Source of the DNA: Orobanche coerulescens
Taxonomy: Eukaryota > Streptophyta > Magnoliopsida > Lamiales > Orobanchaceae
Assembly: GCA_033398695.1 (NCBI GenBank)
Contig: CM065818.1
Coordinates: forward strand, 55,026,001 to 55,090,000
Length of the DNA: 64,000 nt
Reading direction: 5' to 3'
Shown here: positions 11,260 to 23,479 of the stretch, piece by piece
Layout: the number at the start of each line of letters is the position of its first letter
How positions within the stretch are numbered: position 1 is the first letter of the stretch
Notes under the pieces: model-generated
Seen by the model: only the letters and a program-made list of their open reading frames with translations
Told to the model about the DNA's origin: nothing
Databases searched by the model: none
Made by a program: the position numbers and the translations under genes

Positions 11260-13707
11260 ATCACAACTCGTTTGAACGATAAAAACCGAAATACAGAACA
11301 AGTTCAGAAAGTATCAACGAACACAAGCGAGTCGATACAATTGAGAAAGAAAAAAATGCAAAAGTAAAAAATAATACGGGTATTACATTCAACCTCTTTT
11401 AAAAGAACTGTCGTCCCCGAGACTTACAACAATGAAAGCAAGGTAACAACACAACAAGTAATCGACAGAAACATCTTTCAAGGGCCTCTCAGAGCCGATC
11501 TTGATATCTGTACTGAAGTCCGTGCCCCGGAAGACTCGGTAACCAACTCGTAAGACTGGATTCTATGTCCCTCGTGTCCACACTTGTAACACGTTACCAG
11601 CGAGAAGGAAAATTTGTATGTACATGCCCCGACACATTACAATTGAAGGACCTCGGCATACCGAATATACAACTGCTAGGTACAATGGAACATAACATCG
11701 CAAAACAACATATTGGAGATACGAACTCAGAACAACATATCAACGTAAGGCAACAATTAGTAACAAAACAAAATATCCACTTCGGGTAATTGCACGAATA
11801 CAAAAACTACCACTGCAACAAATGAAACTTGCAGTCGCAAACGAATCACTTACAGCGATTACCATCTTAAGGTAATCCACATACACAAAATCATAGCAAC
11901 GACGACATATATTCGGTGATTTCAACGGCCCGAACGATAACAAGCAGACAATTACAAAACATCATGAAACATTCATATAGGCACACAATCATACTAACCC
12001 AAGCTCTAACAGCTCGCACAGGTGCGATAACATGCAAATCACCACAAAGCGACAAACATTTAATACTAACATCACACCTCTCACAGAGAGATAACACAAT
12101 GAATGCATGGCGAACGACTCATCTCTCACACCACCAATTCAATCATAACTCGGAGGGCTAACACCCTAATGACAATGCTAACATCATACACACATTCTCT
12201 GACCACAGGCAGAAAATGATAGGTTTTAAAAACGAAAACCACCTTTTTGAAAATAATTTTGGAAACACCAGTTGATCTTGAGGATCACCTTTCGAAAAAG
12301 TAATACAAACATCGTTATCGAGACTTTGAAAAATCCTTTTGCATTTGGTAAAATATGAGGACATCTTTCTTTTAGTTAAAAACATTGAAAAATATTCGAC
12401 CTTCGGGTCTAAGCAATACATTTCTAAATTACTGAAAATATCCCAAAATATTTTGGTCCTCAAAATGGAATTTTTTTTGAAACACAACGTTGTACTAGTA
12501 GGCACCTTGAAAATACCGCGAGGAAATAATCAATTTTAAAAGTATGTCTCGAAATTTATTTTCTAAGATACTCAAGATTTAAAAATAAATCCATTAGGCC
12601 ATAAGGCCCAAAACTCACATGTTACGATGTATACGTTAAGCCTCTGCTCACACGTATCGACATTCACTTACACATCTCGTGGTACATGTATCAAATTGTT
12701 TCAAAATCCAAAACTAGACATGTCTTTTCCGGAAAAAAAACAGTCAATTATCACAGTTCAAACTTGCCTAGTATCGGGGCGAAACCACTGATCCCATCCG
12801 AAGCCTCTATGGACCCTCCCGGACTGGCTAGCCAACAAGCTCGTGAATCCAGGGCTAAACCACTGGATTCCTCCGAGGCCCCGTCGGACCCTACCGGAGT
12901 GAGCAAAATCACACACATATTATACAATACCATTTCATGTTAAGCATAAGGGTTTCACCAGAAAACTTACAATGCGAGCAAACCATTTTAAAAATCAATA
13001 GCAGCGGACAAAATCACAGTAAAAATACATTAGCAGCGACAACGCTCCTCATATAAACAAAATATGAGAGTCAAATAAACACATATCACGAAATCAAAAT
13101 CTACATAAAGATTCCATCACTTAACAAATAATCAAACAAGTGGCTCGTGTCACATGAGGCATAACACAAAGGAGGGAGACTTACATCCATAGGTCGCACG
13201 AAGATGATGATCGCCCCACGATACTAATCACGACCAACGAACTCATACGACGCGTCGCGACATGACTCAGTCAGACAAAATCTGACAAGACAAGACTCAG
13301 CAGACACAACTTGACCCAACAGCCTAGGTTTCCAAAACCTTGCTCCGATACCATTTATGTAACACCCCCAATCTACTCAGGGATATTACACGCCGTAGAC
13401 CCTTTCCTAAAGGATCTACCAGGCTGGTAACTAAAATCAAACATCATATTATCGCCTTCAAGGCTAAATGACGACTCAGTAGACCGATTTGGTCTTTTAA
13501 TTTATACATACAATTTAATCTCAAAATATGCCCACGCAGGGGTCAAAACAAAACACTCCCGTGCAACGGGAAAATACTGCATCGGAAATAAACTACAACT
13601 AGGCCAACACAACATCGTACGGGTCCTCATATGATTAGTATTGATCATCTTTCATCATCCTTCATTCCAACCCTGTGTTATGCTCCCCAAAACTTGAATG
13701 CAATACA
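11260..13707 (-). mobile_element. Non-coding Tekay-like LTR element, copy A (minus strand, both LTRs incomplete)
   Basis: On the minus strand the 5' LTR end is at 13358 (...GGGTGTTACA), followed by a primer-binding site at 13353-13342. The internal region runs 13357-11388, and the 3' LTR starts TGTAATACCCG at 11387 and is cut at 11260 by the copia element. The internal region (about 1.97 kb) has no gag- or pol-like ORF. Its sequence and the LTR end (13358-13707) are clearly homologous to copy B at 46891-49971 and 61926-62801 (shared stretches such as GATTAGTATCGTGGGGCGAT). It probably depends on proteins of an autonomous Tekay relative. Confidence 0.8.
13342..13353 (-). promoter_or_regulatory. 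Primer-binding site (initiator tRNA-Met type) of copy A
   Basis: The minus strand reads TGGTATCGGAGC, 4 bp after the LTR end. It differs by one base from TGGTATCAGAGC, the complement of the 3' end of plant initiator tRNA-Met. Confidence 0.8.
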
Positions 13708-16440
13708 TGTTAGGAGTATGCCCTCGAATGCCACTGAGAGGATGTTGAGTGAGGGCATTGTACTTGTTAATATGTAAATCATTATCATAAGGCAATTGTT
13801 TGTTTCTTTATTTACTGGAAGTTACTGGTATTCCTGACTTGTAAATATATATAAAATCTTGTTCGTGTATTTGAGAGCAAAACATTCCACTCCTTATTGG
13901 ATAAGGGGATATGCATTGGAAATGTTTATAGCTCAAATACTTAATCGTGCGCAAGTCGATGAAACTTGACTAGGCATTAAGTTTATATGAAGAATTGTAT
14001 GACGTGTTCTTTGACATGGAGAGTGCCTGTCGAACACTAATGGTTAGTGGGAGCACACGTTATAGGTATGCTAATTGGATTAGTATACTCGAACCAACTC
14101 GCCCTCGATTCGTCACACGGATTTCACTCCGGGACAGTCAATGACAGAATCGAAATGTTGTGATAGGTATTCGTGAACCTTCGACTTGAGGATTTAGTAG
14201 GGATGTGCTTGTGACGTCAAGATTTTCATTAGAATAGTTCGACCCTGTAAACCAGAAGGCGGGGTCAACCTCGACGTGTGTCTTGACGGACAAGTAGTAG
14301 GTCCTACTGAATACCAAGATAGAATTCTTTCTCCTGTAAGTGAACGGGTTATATGTCCTATGCGGTTATTGGCAGATGAGATCATAAGTCTTTGGACAAA
14401 GCATTGGAGCTAGTTGTATTGGATACACGAGAGCTCGATGATCTCAATTTGCATTAATTCATGCATAGGGTCAAATACAGATAGGGTTTGACTGACCGTG
14501 ACCCTATAACTTGATCGGGACATTTGAAAGAAGGGTTTATACGTTTACTGATATTCACGACAAAATAGTTCTTGAATGATCCCAATCATTCGTTCTCAGT
14601 TGGGGTACACTGTAAGCCGCCAGGCTGGATAAGTGGTGCTACTACTCTTTGGTTCCTCCCATTGCTGTCTGAGACGGGCCTACCAAGTCGCGCAATAGGA
14701 TTGTCGACGGAATGAATTGAGCTTATTCTCTCATTACAAATATTATATATTGGATATATAATTAATTGGGACATTGGATGTCTAGATTGATTTATTGGAT
14801 AAATTAATCTACGGCTTAATGAATTAAATAAATTACTGGGTGATTAATTTAATTCGTGAATATAATTATTTCTTGGAGAAATTAATTTTGTTATTATGTA
14901 TTTGATATGATTAATTAATTGGATTAATTAATTAATATAATACATCGGAACGGAATTGAAGTTTATATGTTTGGACTCACGGGAGTCCGAAACGGACTGA
15001 ACTCGTCCAATTCCTTCTAGATGGCCGCCCCATACCTAACCCCTCCCTTGGTCTTGGTCTTCTCCTTGTTACGTGGAAGACATATGGCCACCAAGGGGAC
15101 AATATCATATTAGATATGATATTAGGTGATTTGGTCCATAAAGTAAGAAGAATAAAATGAAGACCACTCCTCACTCTTGAAGGCCATTCTATCCGTGAGT
15201 TCATGTGTGAGAGAGAGAAAATAATTTTCTCAATTGTCTTCATATTCTTCTTCATTTCCTCTTGGAGGTTCTTGGAGAAAAATCAAGAAATCAAAGAGAG
15301 ATATTGAGTTATACACTTAGAGTGCTATAATCAGAATCGAAAAGCTTCATCATCCTAGCTCTAGCTGTATCCTTGTAGGATAGCAAGGTGATCGTCGTTC
15401 CGTTTGTTTCTCCGGCGTGTGGCAAGTAGACACACAGTGCTTCGGCGTTAGATCATCCAAGAGCTTGGAGCATTTGGATCGTAGGGAAATCAACTAAAGC
15501 TTGGGCAATAGCTCAAGAGAAGGACACCATTCAAATCAACGGACTACGAGGGTATGTTTCTGGTATCTCTTGTGTTTCGTTTAATATTCATATATACGTA
15601 GCTCGATCGATCCTCGTATGGATTCAGATCGAATTAATATTCGTATATACGTAGATCTTGCGATCGTATATACGATATTGGTATTTGGAATGCTTGATTA
15701 GATAGTGAAGATTTGGAATCCTTTATAGTCATAATCATGGTGTATGTTTTTCGTTCGTTGTAGTTGTATTTTTCGTAAGTTTATGTCTAAATATAAATCT
15801 TTAATTTCTGAGAAATGTGATTTATATTATAGAAGCACGGGCCATGTTCGGCAGGCAGTTTCGCCCCGGCTCGATTTTTTCGTGTATTCCAGAAAATTAA
15901 TCTCACGCATGTTAAATTGGATTCAATATGATTAAAATGATTTATGATATTTCATTTTATCGGGGAAATTTGATTAATTGGAATATTTGTGGGTGACCGA
16001 ATACTTTAAACATTTTCATATTACCAGTTGTGTGAATTGATTGGATCGATTCTCTTTATTGTTTATATGTTGATTGGATCAATGTATCTCTATGCAATCC
16101 ATTTACATAGTATTTTTTGGATGAATGCTTTTGAATGGGGATGTGGTTCATGGACTTGGTTTTGAATCATTCGGTTTTATTCAATTGGGTTGTAAAGGCC
16201 GTTTTGAGCCTATTTATTTTACTAGAAATATTTGTATCTAGGATGCAATTTTTCAATGTAAAATTTATATGTAATGCCGAAGACCGGAGGATGATCCGTT
16301 CGAGAATACGAAGATTCAAGACCGAAGACTTGTAATTAGATTACGGAGTTTTTGATTCTAGGAACGGTCCATAAACTACATGTTGGTAGCAACTAGGTTG
16401 TGAATGGTTGTTCATATTGTATGAATGGACAAACGCGCTC
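13708..16440 (+). mobile_element. Copia-type LTR-like block, 3' boundary unknown
   Basis: It opens TGTTAGGAGTATGCCCTC, a typical start of plant copia LTRs, and sits inside copy A's LTR. An AT-rich stretch follows (14730-14940), then a leader-like region with pyrimidine tracts (15030-15300) and GATCCTCGTATGG near 15610, a phrase also seen near the end of the other copia LTR (11180). No ORF with a recognisable domain, no primer-binding site and no matching CTAACA end were found, so it may be a solo LTR, a LARD-like element or a composite. Confidence 0.4.
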
Positions 16441-17160
16441 AAATAGATTAATGTGCAAAGTGTGACTGATGAGTCGATTTTTGATCGTCTCATCCCGTTC
16501 TATCGAGTCGCATTTTCATTTGTTTTTGAGTGTTTTTGCTCTTTTTACACATGGTATGTCATGTTTTTATTTTGTAGGTAGCCGGACGAAGATTGTGGTG
16601 AAATATGCGCTTTTATGGCTAATATTGGAGTTTATAACGGTCAAGAGTAAGAACGGGGCCTAAAACGATGAAGATTGAAGCAACATTGGTCGTATTTTAT
16701 AATTTACAGATTCATTTCATCGAACTAGGATGTGTTCTATATATGTATGGATTCTTCGTGAAATCGGCTTCGCAACGGTATATTATACGCTAAATTCTGA
16801 TATTTATTGAAGGAGATATGGCTTCTAGACCATGGCCGTGCAGTCTAGACCGCGGCCCGAAGAGTTGAGACCACGATCCAATCCCGGACCGCATCCAGAC
16901 CGCGTCCCAAGCCCCCCCAGAATCATCCAGACCGCGGTCCAAGCCCTCCGGACCGTGGTCCAACCCCTCTGTGTGCAGAAAATGCAATTTTTTGGCGATT
17001 TTTGACGGGTATATATAGGAAACCCTATACCCAACTTCTCCCAAGCCACAAAACACGATCCAAACTCAGTTTTTCTTAGTTTTTGAGTGTTCTAAGCATC
17101 TAGAAATACAATTTGTGAAGGATTTTCATCATTTGTAAGGAGATTTTCACTATGCCATAA
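16441..17160 (+). promoter_or_regulatory. Orphan LTR-type promoter block with GACCGCGGTC-like palindromes
   Basis: Between 16827 and 16961 there are about seven variants of (A/G)GACCGCGGTCC, including an almost perfect one at 16929-16940, followed by TATATATAG at 17010-17018 and a leader with a donor-like TTTGTAAGG at about 17135. The layout matches the LTR promoters of other elements in the window. No LTR ends or coding region could be attached to it. A 27 bp imperfect inverted repeat (GATGAG...CTCATC) lies at 16471-16497. Confidence 0.45.
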
Positions 17161-17830
17161 GTGCTCATAGGCAATGCTTTTAGCTAGTGTTGTCACCAAA
17201 GCGTTTCAATAGATTGCTGATTTTTGATCTTTTGAAACACTACTGAAATAGTATTGCACTAGATATACATTTGGTGTTGCAAGATAAAAATAGTGTTGCA
17301 CGACGTGTAACACCTGTGATGGTGTTGCATTATATCTAATTTTTTAATAATTTTTTCAAGTTATTGTCAAAAACAAGTACAATGAAATGAAATTTAAATT
17401 TTGATAATTCTTTACTTATAAAGTTAGATATTTAACATATGATAATTTGATTTAAATTATTTATATTTAATATAAATACTTATTATATTTTTTAATATTG
17501 TAATTAAAAATTATAAATATTTTTTATAATTTTAAAGTTTAATATATAATCAATATATATAATGAAATTTAAATTATGATATATGATTTATTTTCAAAGT
17601 TTGATATATAATATAATATTAATTATAACTTATATATATTTAAATTATTTAATATAAATACACATTATAAATTTTAATAATAAAATTTCAAAATTTTAAA
17701 TTATAAAAAATAATAAAATCCTTTTAAAAAATACTTATATAGCGTTTAATTAGGAAGCACTGTGTAACAGTACACTTACATAGCGGTTTTAGAAAACGCT
17801 GTGGTAGGTTCCGTATTTTAAGTAATATTT
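17161..17830. repeat. AT-rich intergenic DNA with short dispersed repeats
   Basis: 17165-17345 repeats GTGTTGCA-type words several times. 17340-17735 is strongly AT-rich. 17735-17820 contains TATAGCG and AAAACGCTGTGGTAGG words like those in subterminal regions of plant DNA transposons. No terminal inverted repeats or target duplications were identified, so the class is open. Confidence 0.3.
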
Positions 17831-18059
17831 CTTTAATTCTCGATCCTTCAATTAAAAAAGTATTTTGAACTTTTTATTTTGGATTTGATTTGAAGGATTA
17901 AATTCTTTTTTGTTTAGATCCGAATGATTGCTCAAGGGTTTCTTAGTTTTTTTCGCTATTTGATTGATTGTTAAGTGTATTTTGTTGATGTGATTATATT
18001 ATGTTATCTGTTTTGTTATAATATTTTGGCCCAACTCGGCCGTTATAACATTTTTATTA

Positions 18060-18444
18060 TCCCAACCCGAACCGGCCCAAAGCCCATGACAGCCCTTTTT
18101 AGTGGGAACCGTCCGATTGAGATTATTAATCTCCCCTTCATCAGGACCGTCAGATCCCCCCTTATAACCCCCTAACCCTACCCCCTCTTCTCACCGCCTC
18201 CCTCATTCTCTCCTCTTCTCGTTCTTCTTCTCCTCTCTCCGCTCAGTGTTCTGTCACTCACTCAGCCGCCGCGAGTCCTCCCCTCCCATCAGTTCACCCG
18301 CCGCAACGCCCTCCCCTTCCTTCCGCGACGCGACCCCTTACCCTCTCGTTCTTCATATGTACACTATAGACATATATATACAACCATATACACGTAAATA
18401 CGAAGTTTGCATACACATTTTTTTGTAGGAGATACGCCATAGTT
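18060..18444 (+). promoter_or_regulatory. Promoter and 5' UTR of the host gene starting at 18445
   Basis: It contains ACCGGCCCAAAGCCCAT (two GGCCCA/AGCCCA site-II-like elements) near 18070, a TTATAA and a telo-box-like CTAACCCTA near 18165, then a long CT-rich leader (18175-18320). Such combinations mark constitutively active plant genes. It is unlike the surrounding transposon sequence in base composition. Confidence 0.55.
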
Positions 18445-19074
18445 ATGCAGAAGATGCTGCGCAGAAACCCTTATTCCTCTAGCCGCCTTATTCTATCCAT
18501 TAATACACCTCTCTCACTGCCCTTCTCAAACTCCCCAAAGCTTTGCATCATCGCCTCTCAAATTATAAAGAGGATATCTTCTTATGCCGCCGCTCTCCGC
18601 CATCCCCATCCCCATCCTCATCCCCTACACAACCCCGGAAAATCCTTATCGTTAGCCACCCCTCAGAGCCTCAGGCTTAGGGAAATGCAAACCTCTACCT
18701 ACAATTGCCGCCCCTGCAGTTGCTCCATTGAGAGCGGTGGTAATAAGACGCCGTTTAGGGCTTGGGTGGTTCTAAAAGGGAGTAATTATGGCGGTTTTGG
18801 TAGGCCCCACAGAGTTTCGTTCGGCACAGAAGCCGGTAATTTGGATAAGAGCGGTAGTGAGTTACTGACGGAGAATGAGGTGGGGTTTGATGGAGATAAT
18901 GTGAAAGGGAAGGTGCAGAGGCGGCAGAGAAGCACCAGCGGTGGTGGTGGTGCGGTGCTAGTGGGAAGCCCTGAGTTGTTGACAATACCAGGTGTGGGGC
19001 CGAGGAATTTGAGTAAGCTGGTAGAAAAAGGCTTTGAGGGTGTGGCTCAGCTCAAACAGCTCTATAAAGACAAG
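18445..19074 (+). CDS. First exon of a host gene, organelle-targeted-like N-terminus and helix-hairpin-helix-like motif
   Basis: The ATG at 18445 opens 210 residues up to a good splice donor (AAG|GTATGC) at 19074/19075; reading on through the intron ends in six foreign residues and a stop at 19095. The N-terminus is rich in R, S, L and lacks acids for about 50 residues, as in mitochondrial or plastid presequences, followed by HPHPHPHP. The C-terminal part is better ordered and reads LLTIPGVGPRNLSKLVEKGF, a helix-hairpin-helix-like motif that binds DNA or protein in many families. I do not recognise the full protein. Later exons are not visible, and a Tekay element follows 600 bp downstream. 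It could be an intact gene with a giant intron or a 5' fragment. Confidence 0.65.
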
Positions 19075-19667
19075 GTATGCAGATTTAGGCTATAGTAATT
19101 ATCTTTATTTATTTGTTTATTTTTGTGTATATGTAAATTATATTGCAGTTTAGATTTTTTTCGGGTGTAGAATGCAAGACTTTTGCTTGTGAGTTTAATT
19201 GCTATTATACTGGGTTTATTCCATCGATAAAGATGAGAGGAAAAAATCGTACGAATGGAATATTGTTTAATGGCTGGATAGTTGATGTTTGATATGCAGG
19301 ATTAGTTTGAGTTGTAAATCGTCGGATGTTGTGGCCTGAGGTTCCATTTTTTCGAGTGCGGTAATGTCGCCTATGGTCACCACGAAGATTTTCTTTTTTT
19401 TTTCTTTTTTATATTTATGCTTTTCCTTTTTGGAAATATTTAGCATTCGATTCTAATTTTCTATACTTCAGCTTTTCAAATAATTGTGTGGTTAATTTTA
19501 TATCACAAAGAATTTGTAACACACTTGCTTTTCTTATCATATGTTTGTATATGTCTGATTCGCGGGTGACGGATACCCATGAATGGTGGGTTCGCGGGTA
19601 TCTGGCGTGTAGCTGGTGATGGGTAGCCAATGGGTGGCTGGGTAGACCTAATTATATATATTCACTG
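19075..19667 (+). other. Start of the intron of the host gene, up to the Tekay insertion
   Basis: It begins GTATGC after exon 1 and is T-rich, as plant introns are (for example 19390-19410). It ends in the target-site copy CACTG at 19663-19667. No acceptor with a plausible continuing exon was recognised before the Tekay element or in the 500 bp after it. Confidence 0.45.
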
Positions 19668-22014
19668 TGTAATATCCGGATTTATTATAGTGTATTTCAT
19701 CTGTATTCAACCATGTATTATTTCGGATTGATGATTTTGATTATTGGAGTGTGATATTTAGTGCATTAATGTCATTATGCATAAGTATAGAAACATGTAT
19801 AATTGCTCAAACAACCTTGTGATAGCGCACGCTAAGAATGTATCTTAACGCGCGCTATCGGGCCATTATTAGCGCACGCTATGCAGGTATAAGTAACGTG
19901 CGCTAAGGACTCAATTATTGGCGGGCGGTGGCTCGTGCGCCCGGTAGGACATGGGTCCGGATAAGATTCCCGGCGCACCCGGACAAAATCTGAAGTCAAC
20001 CATTCTTAGCGCACGCTAAGGGATGCTTAGTAGCGTGCGCTAACTTATCAATAATGCGAAATTATAAATGGGACATCAACCGTGTTGGCTTGCATTTCTT
20101 TCGCACTTTCCTCAATCTTGAGAGTTCAGAGGAGAGTTGTAGAAATACTCTTATACACTCGAACACATATTGTTGATATTTATACATTGGTTACCACGTG
20201 GAATGTTCATGGAAGTGGAATAGCACCTTGGAAGGGCATACAACCAACCGGAGTTGGATTCTACCTTACGGTTCGGTGATTTCGTCATTTTAAGGTATGT
20301 TCAATCTATCTCCGGACTTAGAGTTGGATTCTAACGATTTGGATGATCATGTTAACAAGATATGGATTTTCATAGATGAATTATCCAAGTATATCATGTT
20401 TGGAATAGTGAGTTGTATAAGCTGGAATACCTTGATTATAATCATCATGATTCGAATCTTAGTACACCGAATATGTGAAGAGAAGCTTCTATCAATGGTT
20501 AACCGAATCTAATAGATGATTTCATAGTAATCTTGGACTAGACGTTAACATCCTTATTGTTAGATAAATCTAAAGGTTTGATCATGGAAGGATTTATCTA
20601 GTATATATAGGACGTTTATCAACTTGAGTAGGATAATATGGTGATATAGAGGTGTTGATATCAACCATTTAGTTTTTCGTATTATCGTATGAAGATTTGA
20701 AGTTGGAAAAGAATATGGTTTTATATTGGCATGCATATCCTTGAATTCGAAGTTGTCTTTATCCGTATAATCATTCATGAGGGTGTAGACATAGTATTCA
20801 TGGAAGTAACATGAATTATCACGCAAGATTTCGTTGTTTCAAACATGGCAAGGACAGTTTACTGCTCGGCGAAAGCGCCATGCGAGATAGCGCACGCTAT
20901 GATATGCGGTGTAACGTGCGCTATCGGCGATTGTTAGCGTGCGCTACGTTTGGTACGTAACGACGCTAGACCATCGAGCAAGTCAGCCGGCAGTCGGTGA
21001 AATCTGACCATGCATCGTTAACGTGCGCTAGGCTCTGTTGTTTGCGTGCGCTATCGATGCACGTAACGCACGCTACACAGAGTACTTAGCGTGCGCTAAG
21101 CTATTCGGGCGATTGCGGTTTATGAACTTTTGACCGTTAATCAATTGTTTAACATTCATACGACGTGAGATAAATCCTATATCATTTCTTTTGTTAAGGT
21201 TTGGTCTCGTTACGTGATTGATTGAGGAGGACGACCTTCGAGTGTTCATTTTCGTGGAAGTATTGTTATTGTCTTCAAATCGAGGCAAGTACCTTAATTG
21301 TTTTATGTATTGTTGTTATACATATTGTCGTGCCTGTATGTCGTTATTGTGTGTCCACCTCGTGTTGGTCCGACGGGATCATCGGGGGATCTATGCTAGC
21401 GTGCGCTGGATCATCGGACGGGTTTTTCCACCACGGGTTGGTCTGACGGGATCATCGTGGGTTCTAGGCAGTGAACGCTGGATCGATGGAATTACCATGT
21501 GTATGTATTGATATCATGTTGTGATTATCAGCTGTGTATGTTATGTTTGAGTTTCTCGTAGGAGAAGACTCGTTGGTATTTTGTCGTTTACATTGTTATT
21601 CACCGTGAGATATGAATAATATGCTATGGTACTTGTACTAGCATCGTTGTGCTAACCCCTTCGGGGGTGAACATTTTGTTTGTGTTCAGGATCCAGGAGA
21701 GCTGGGAAACAACCACTGGAACAGTATGGACGAGGGTGCGAGTGATGTCCCGGCCAGGTTTATTTATCATTGTTTATTCGTTATTTCAATAAGTACTCGA
21801 GTACGCGATCGTTTGTGATGATTTGAATTTGGTGATGTAATATTGAGTTACATTGGACAATTGTACTATTTACGTATTTTGGTCGGGCGATGTCTTGAAA
21901 TTTCGTTATTTCCATTCGTAGAACCTTTTTATACTTGTTCAATTCTTGACCTTGTAAATCCTTATGTAAAGGATTTACGGTATGTAATATTCCCAAATAT
22001 ATTGGGGTGTTACG
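19668..22014 (+). repeat. 5' LTR of the Tekay element
   Basis: It starts TGTAATATCCGG and ends GGGGTGTTACG (the final A is mutated to G; the other LTR ends ACA). Near-palindromes of TAGCGTGCGCTA lie at 19823, 19846, 19870, 19894, 20007 and 20031, then TATAAAT at 20063. A second group is at 20888, 20912, 20935, 21019, 21042, 21064 and 21087. A donor-like AAG|GTATGTT is at 20294/20295, and an acceptor-like TTTGTGTTCAG ends at about 21689 after a GC stem-loop. Confidence 0.93.
20063..20069 (+). promoter_or_regulatory. TATA box of the Tekay 5' LTR
   Basis: TATAAAT, 21 bp downstream of the last motif of the first palindrome group (ending at 20042). The same box is at 27247-27253 in the 3' LTR. 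Confidence 0.6.
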
Positions 22015-22018
22015 AATA

Positions 22019-22030
22019 TGGTATCGGAGC
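22019..22030 (+). promoter_or_regulatory. Primer-binding site of the Tekay element (initiator tRNA-Met type)
   Basis: TGGTATCGGAGC begins 4 bp after the 5' LTR. It differs by one base from the complement of the initiator tRNA-Met 3' end. Confidence 0.9.
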
Positions 22031-22243
22031 TAAGATTATGGATATCTTGGCCGTTGGGTTAAAATAGGGTCATTTATGTCTTTTGGGGTAAGCCGTGAAT
22101 GACATCACTGCCCGCCTACGTCTTCATGCGAGCAGTGGTTGTAAGTTCCTAAACTCTATCTCGTTCCTTGCATATTGTATTTCTTTATACTCGGATATTA
22201 GAACGATGTTGTTTTACGTATATTGAGTATTTATGCTTACGGT

Positions 22244-23460
22244 ATGTTGAGAGGCGGACGTGGACGTGGTCGCGGTCGTGGACGCGGACGAAGAAATGCC
22301 GAAAGGGAGGCGTCGCCTTCTAACCGAGCCGATCATAGCTCCGTGAGCCGCATGACAATCTATTAATAATGAACCGGATCTGCTGTGCGAGAGATCCTTC
22401 GTTAAGTGGTGAACCGGATGACTCGGTTCGCCCAGTCGTGGACCGAATGCAAGTGGCGGTGGGACTACGGCAGGGAGAGAGACGGCAAGGGATCCCGGAT
22501 ATGGGAAATCGAGGTGACCGTGGGTGCAAGAAGTGGCAAAGATGCAACCACCCAAATTCGACGGTATTTACGAGACTCCCACAGGATCATTGGTTAAAGG
22601 AGTGGAGAAAATCTTTGCGGAATCAATTGCCCAGCAATAGGAAAGCCTCTATCGCTCAATATTTTACGATAGGGAAGCGTCCGAATGGTGGGAAGCCATC
22701 CGGCTGTAGACCATGACGCCGATTGACAGAGTTTAGAATGATGATGGAAGCTCGATGTGCCCTCGTCCCGTGAGGGAAGCCAAAGTTCGGGAGTTTTTCT
22801 CCGCTCGGCCTTCCGATGGGCGATATCCCAGCGATCAAGGCGTTTAACCAACGGTGGCATTTGTTCGACATCCGGTCGAGCAGATGCGAAATGATGATCC
22901 ATTTCGATATGAGAATGAAACCAAGTTCGAGGTACATGTCCGGATTTGAATGTACCACACTCCGCCAATACCAGGATAAGGCGTTGGCATATGAGATCAA
23001 GGAAGCGACCATGGAGAAATTTGCGAAACCAAGAAAGCAGAAAGTCTCGGTACTTTACGAGCACAAGAGCAGTGGGGCCCGTAAGGCCCGGTTATCCTTT
23101 CACTCTTTCAGAAACCTCCGCACCCACTAGGAGCGGAAAGAACTTGGGCGACATCAACTTTTACCGATGTTACCAGAAATGCTTTAATCGCGCCCAGACG
23201 GGGCACTATCGGAATTGCCCCCTTCTGCCGTGATTTGTTTTGATTGTGGGCGAGAGGGACATCGGGCGGTGTTTTGTGAAGAGGCTGCAAAGTCTTTTAG
23301 AGCCCGTACACCACAGGCCGATGAGACCAAGTATTCCACGACGCGGCAAAGTGTTCGGATGCCTCGGAATTTTGGCCGCGGCGAGGCGAGAGGACAATGG
23401 GACCGAAAGGGAACATCGAGTGCGGATCTGCTCCCCACGTGCATGCGAGATGAGGAGGAC
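22244..23460 (+). pseudogene. gag: Tekay gag with two zinc knuckles, frameshifted
   Basis: ATG 22244 opens MLRGGRGRGRGRGRGRR, the RGR-rich N-terminus usual for this lineage, but stops near 22365. Fragments of the capsid domain follow in shifting frames (PPKFDG at about 22550, EASEWWEA at about 22670). Near 23165-23220 lies CYQKCFNRAQTGHYRNC, a zinc knuckle with extra residues, and at 23230-23280 CFDCGREGHRAVFC, a complete C-X2-C-X4-H-X4-C. The protein would form the particle and bind RNA. Multiple indels rule out function. Confidence 0.8.
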
Positions 23461-23479
23461 AGACGATCGTGATCTTCGC

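Noticed and set aside
16467..16500. CTGATGAG followed by a stem, resembling a hammerhead ribozyme (retrozyme)
   Set aside because: The second core strand GAAA and a cleavage-site stem are missing; the sequence is better explained as a simple imperfect inverted repeat.
21218..21511. 97-residue ORF repeated at 28393-28686
   Set aside because: Part of both Tekay LTRs; no domain, conserved only because of LTR identity.
22369..22716. 115-residue ORF as an independent gene
   Set aside because: It is an out-of-phase reading of the frameshifted Tekay gag.
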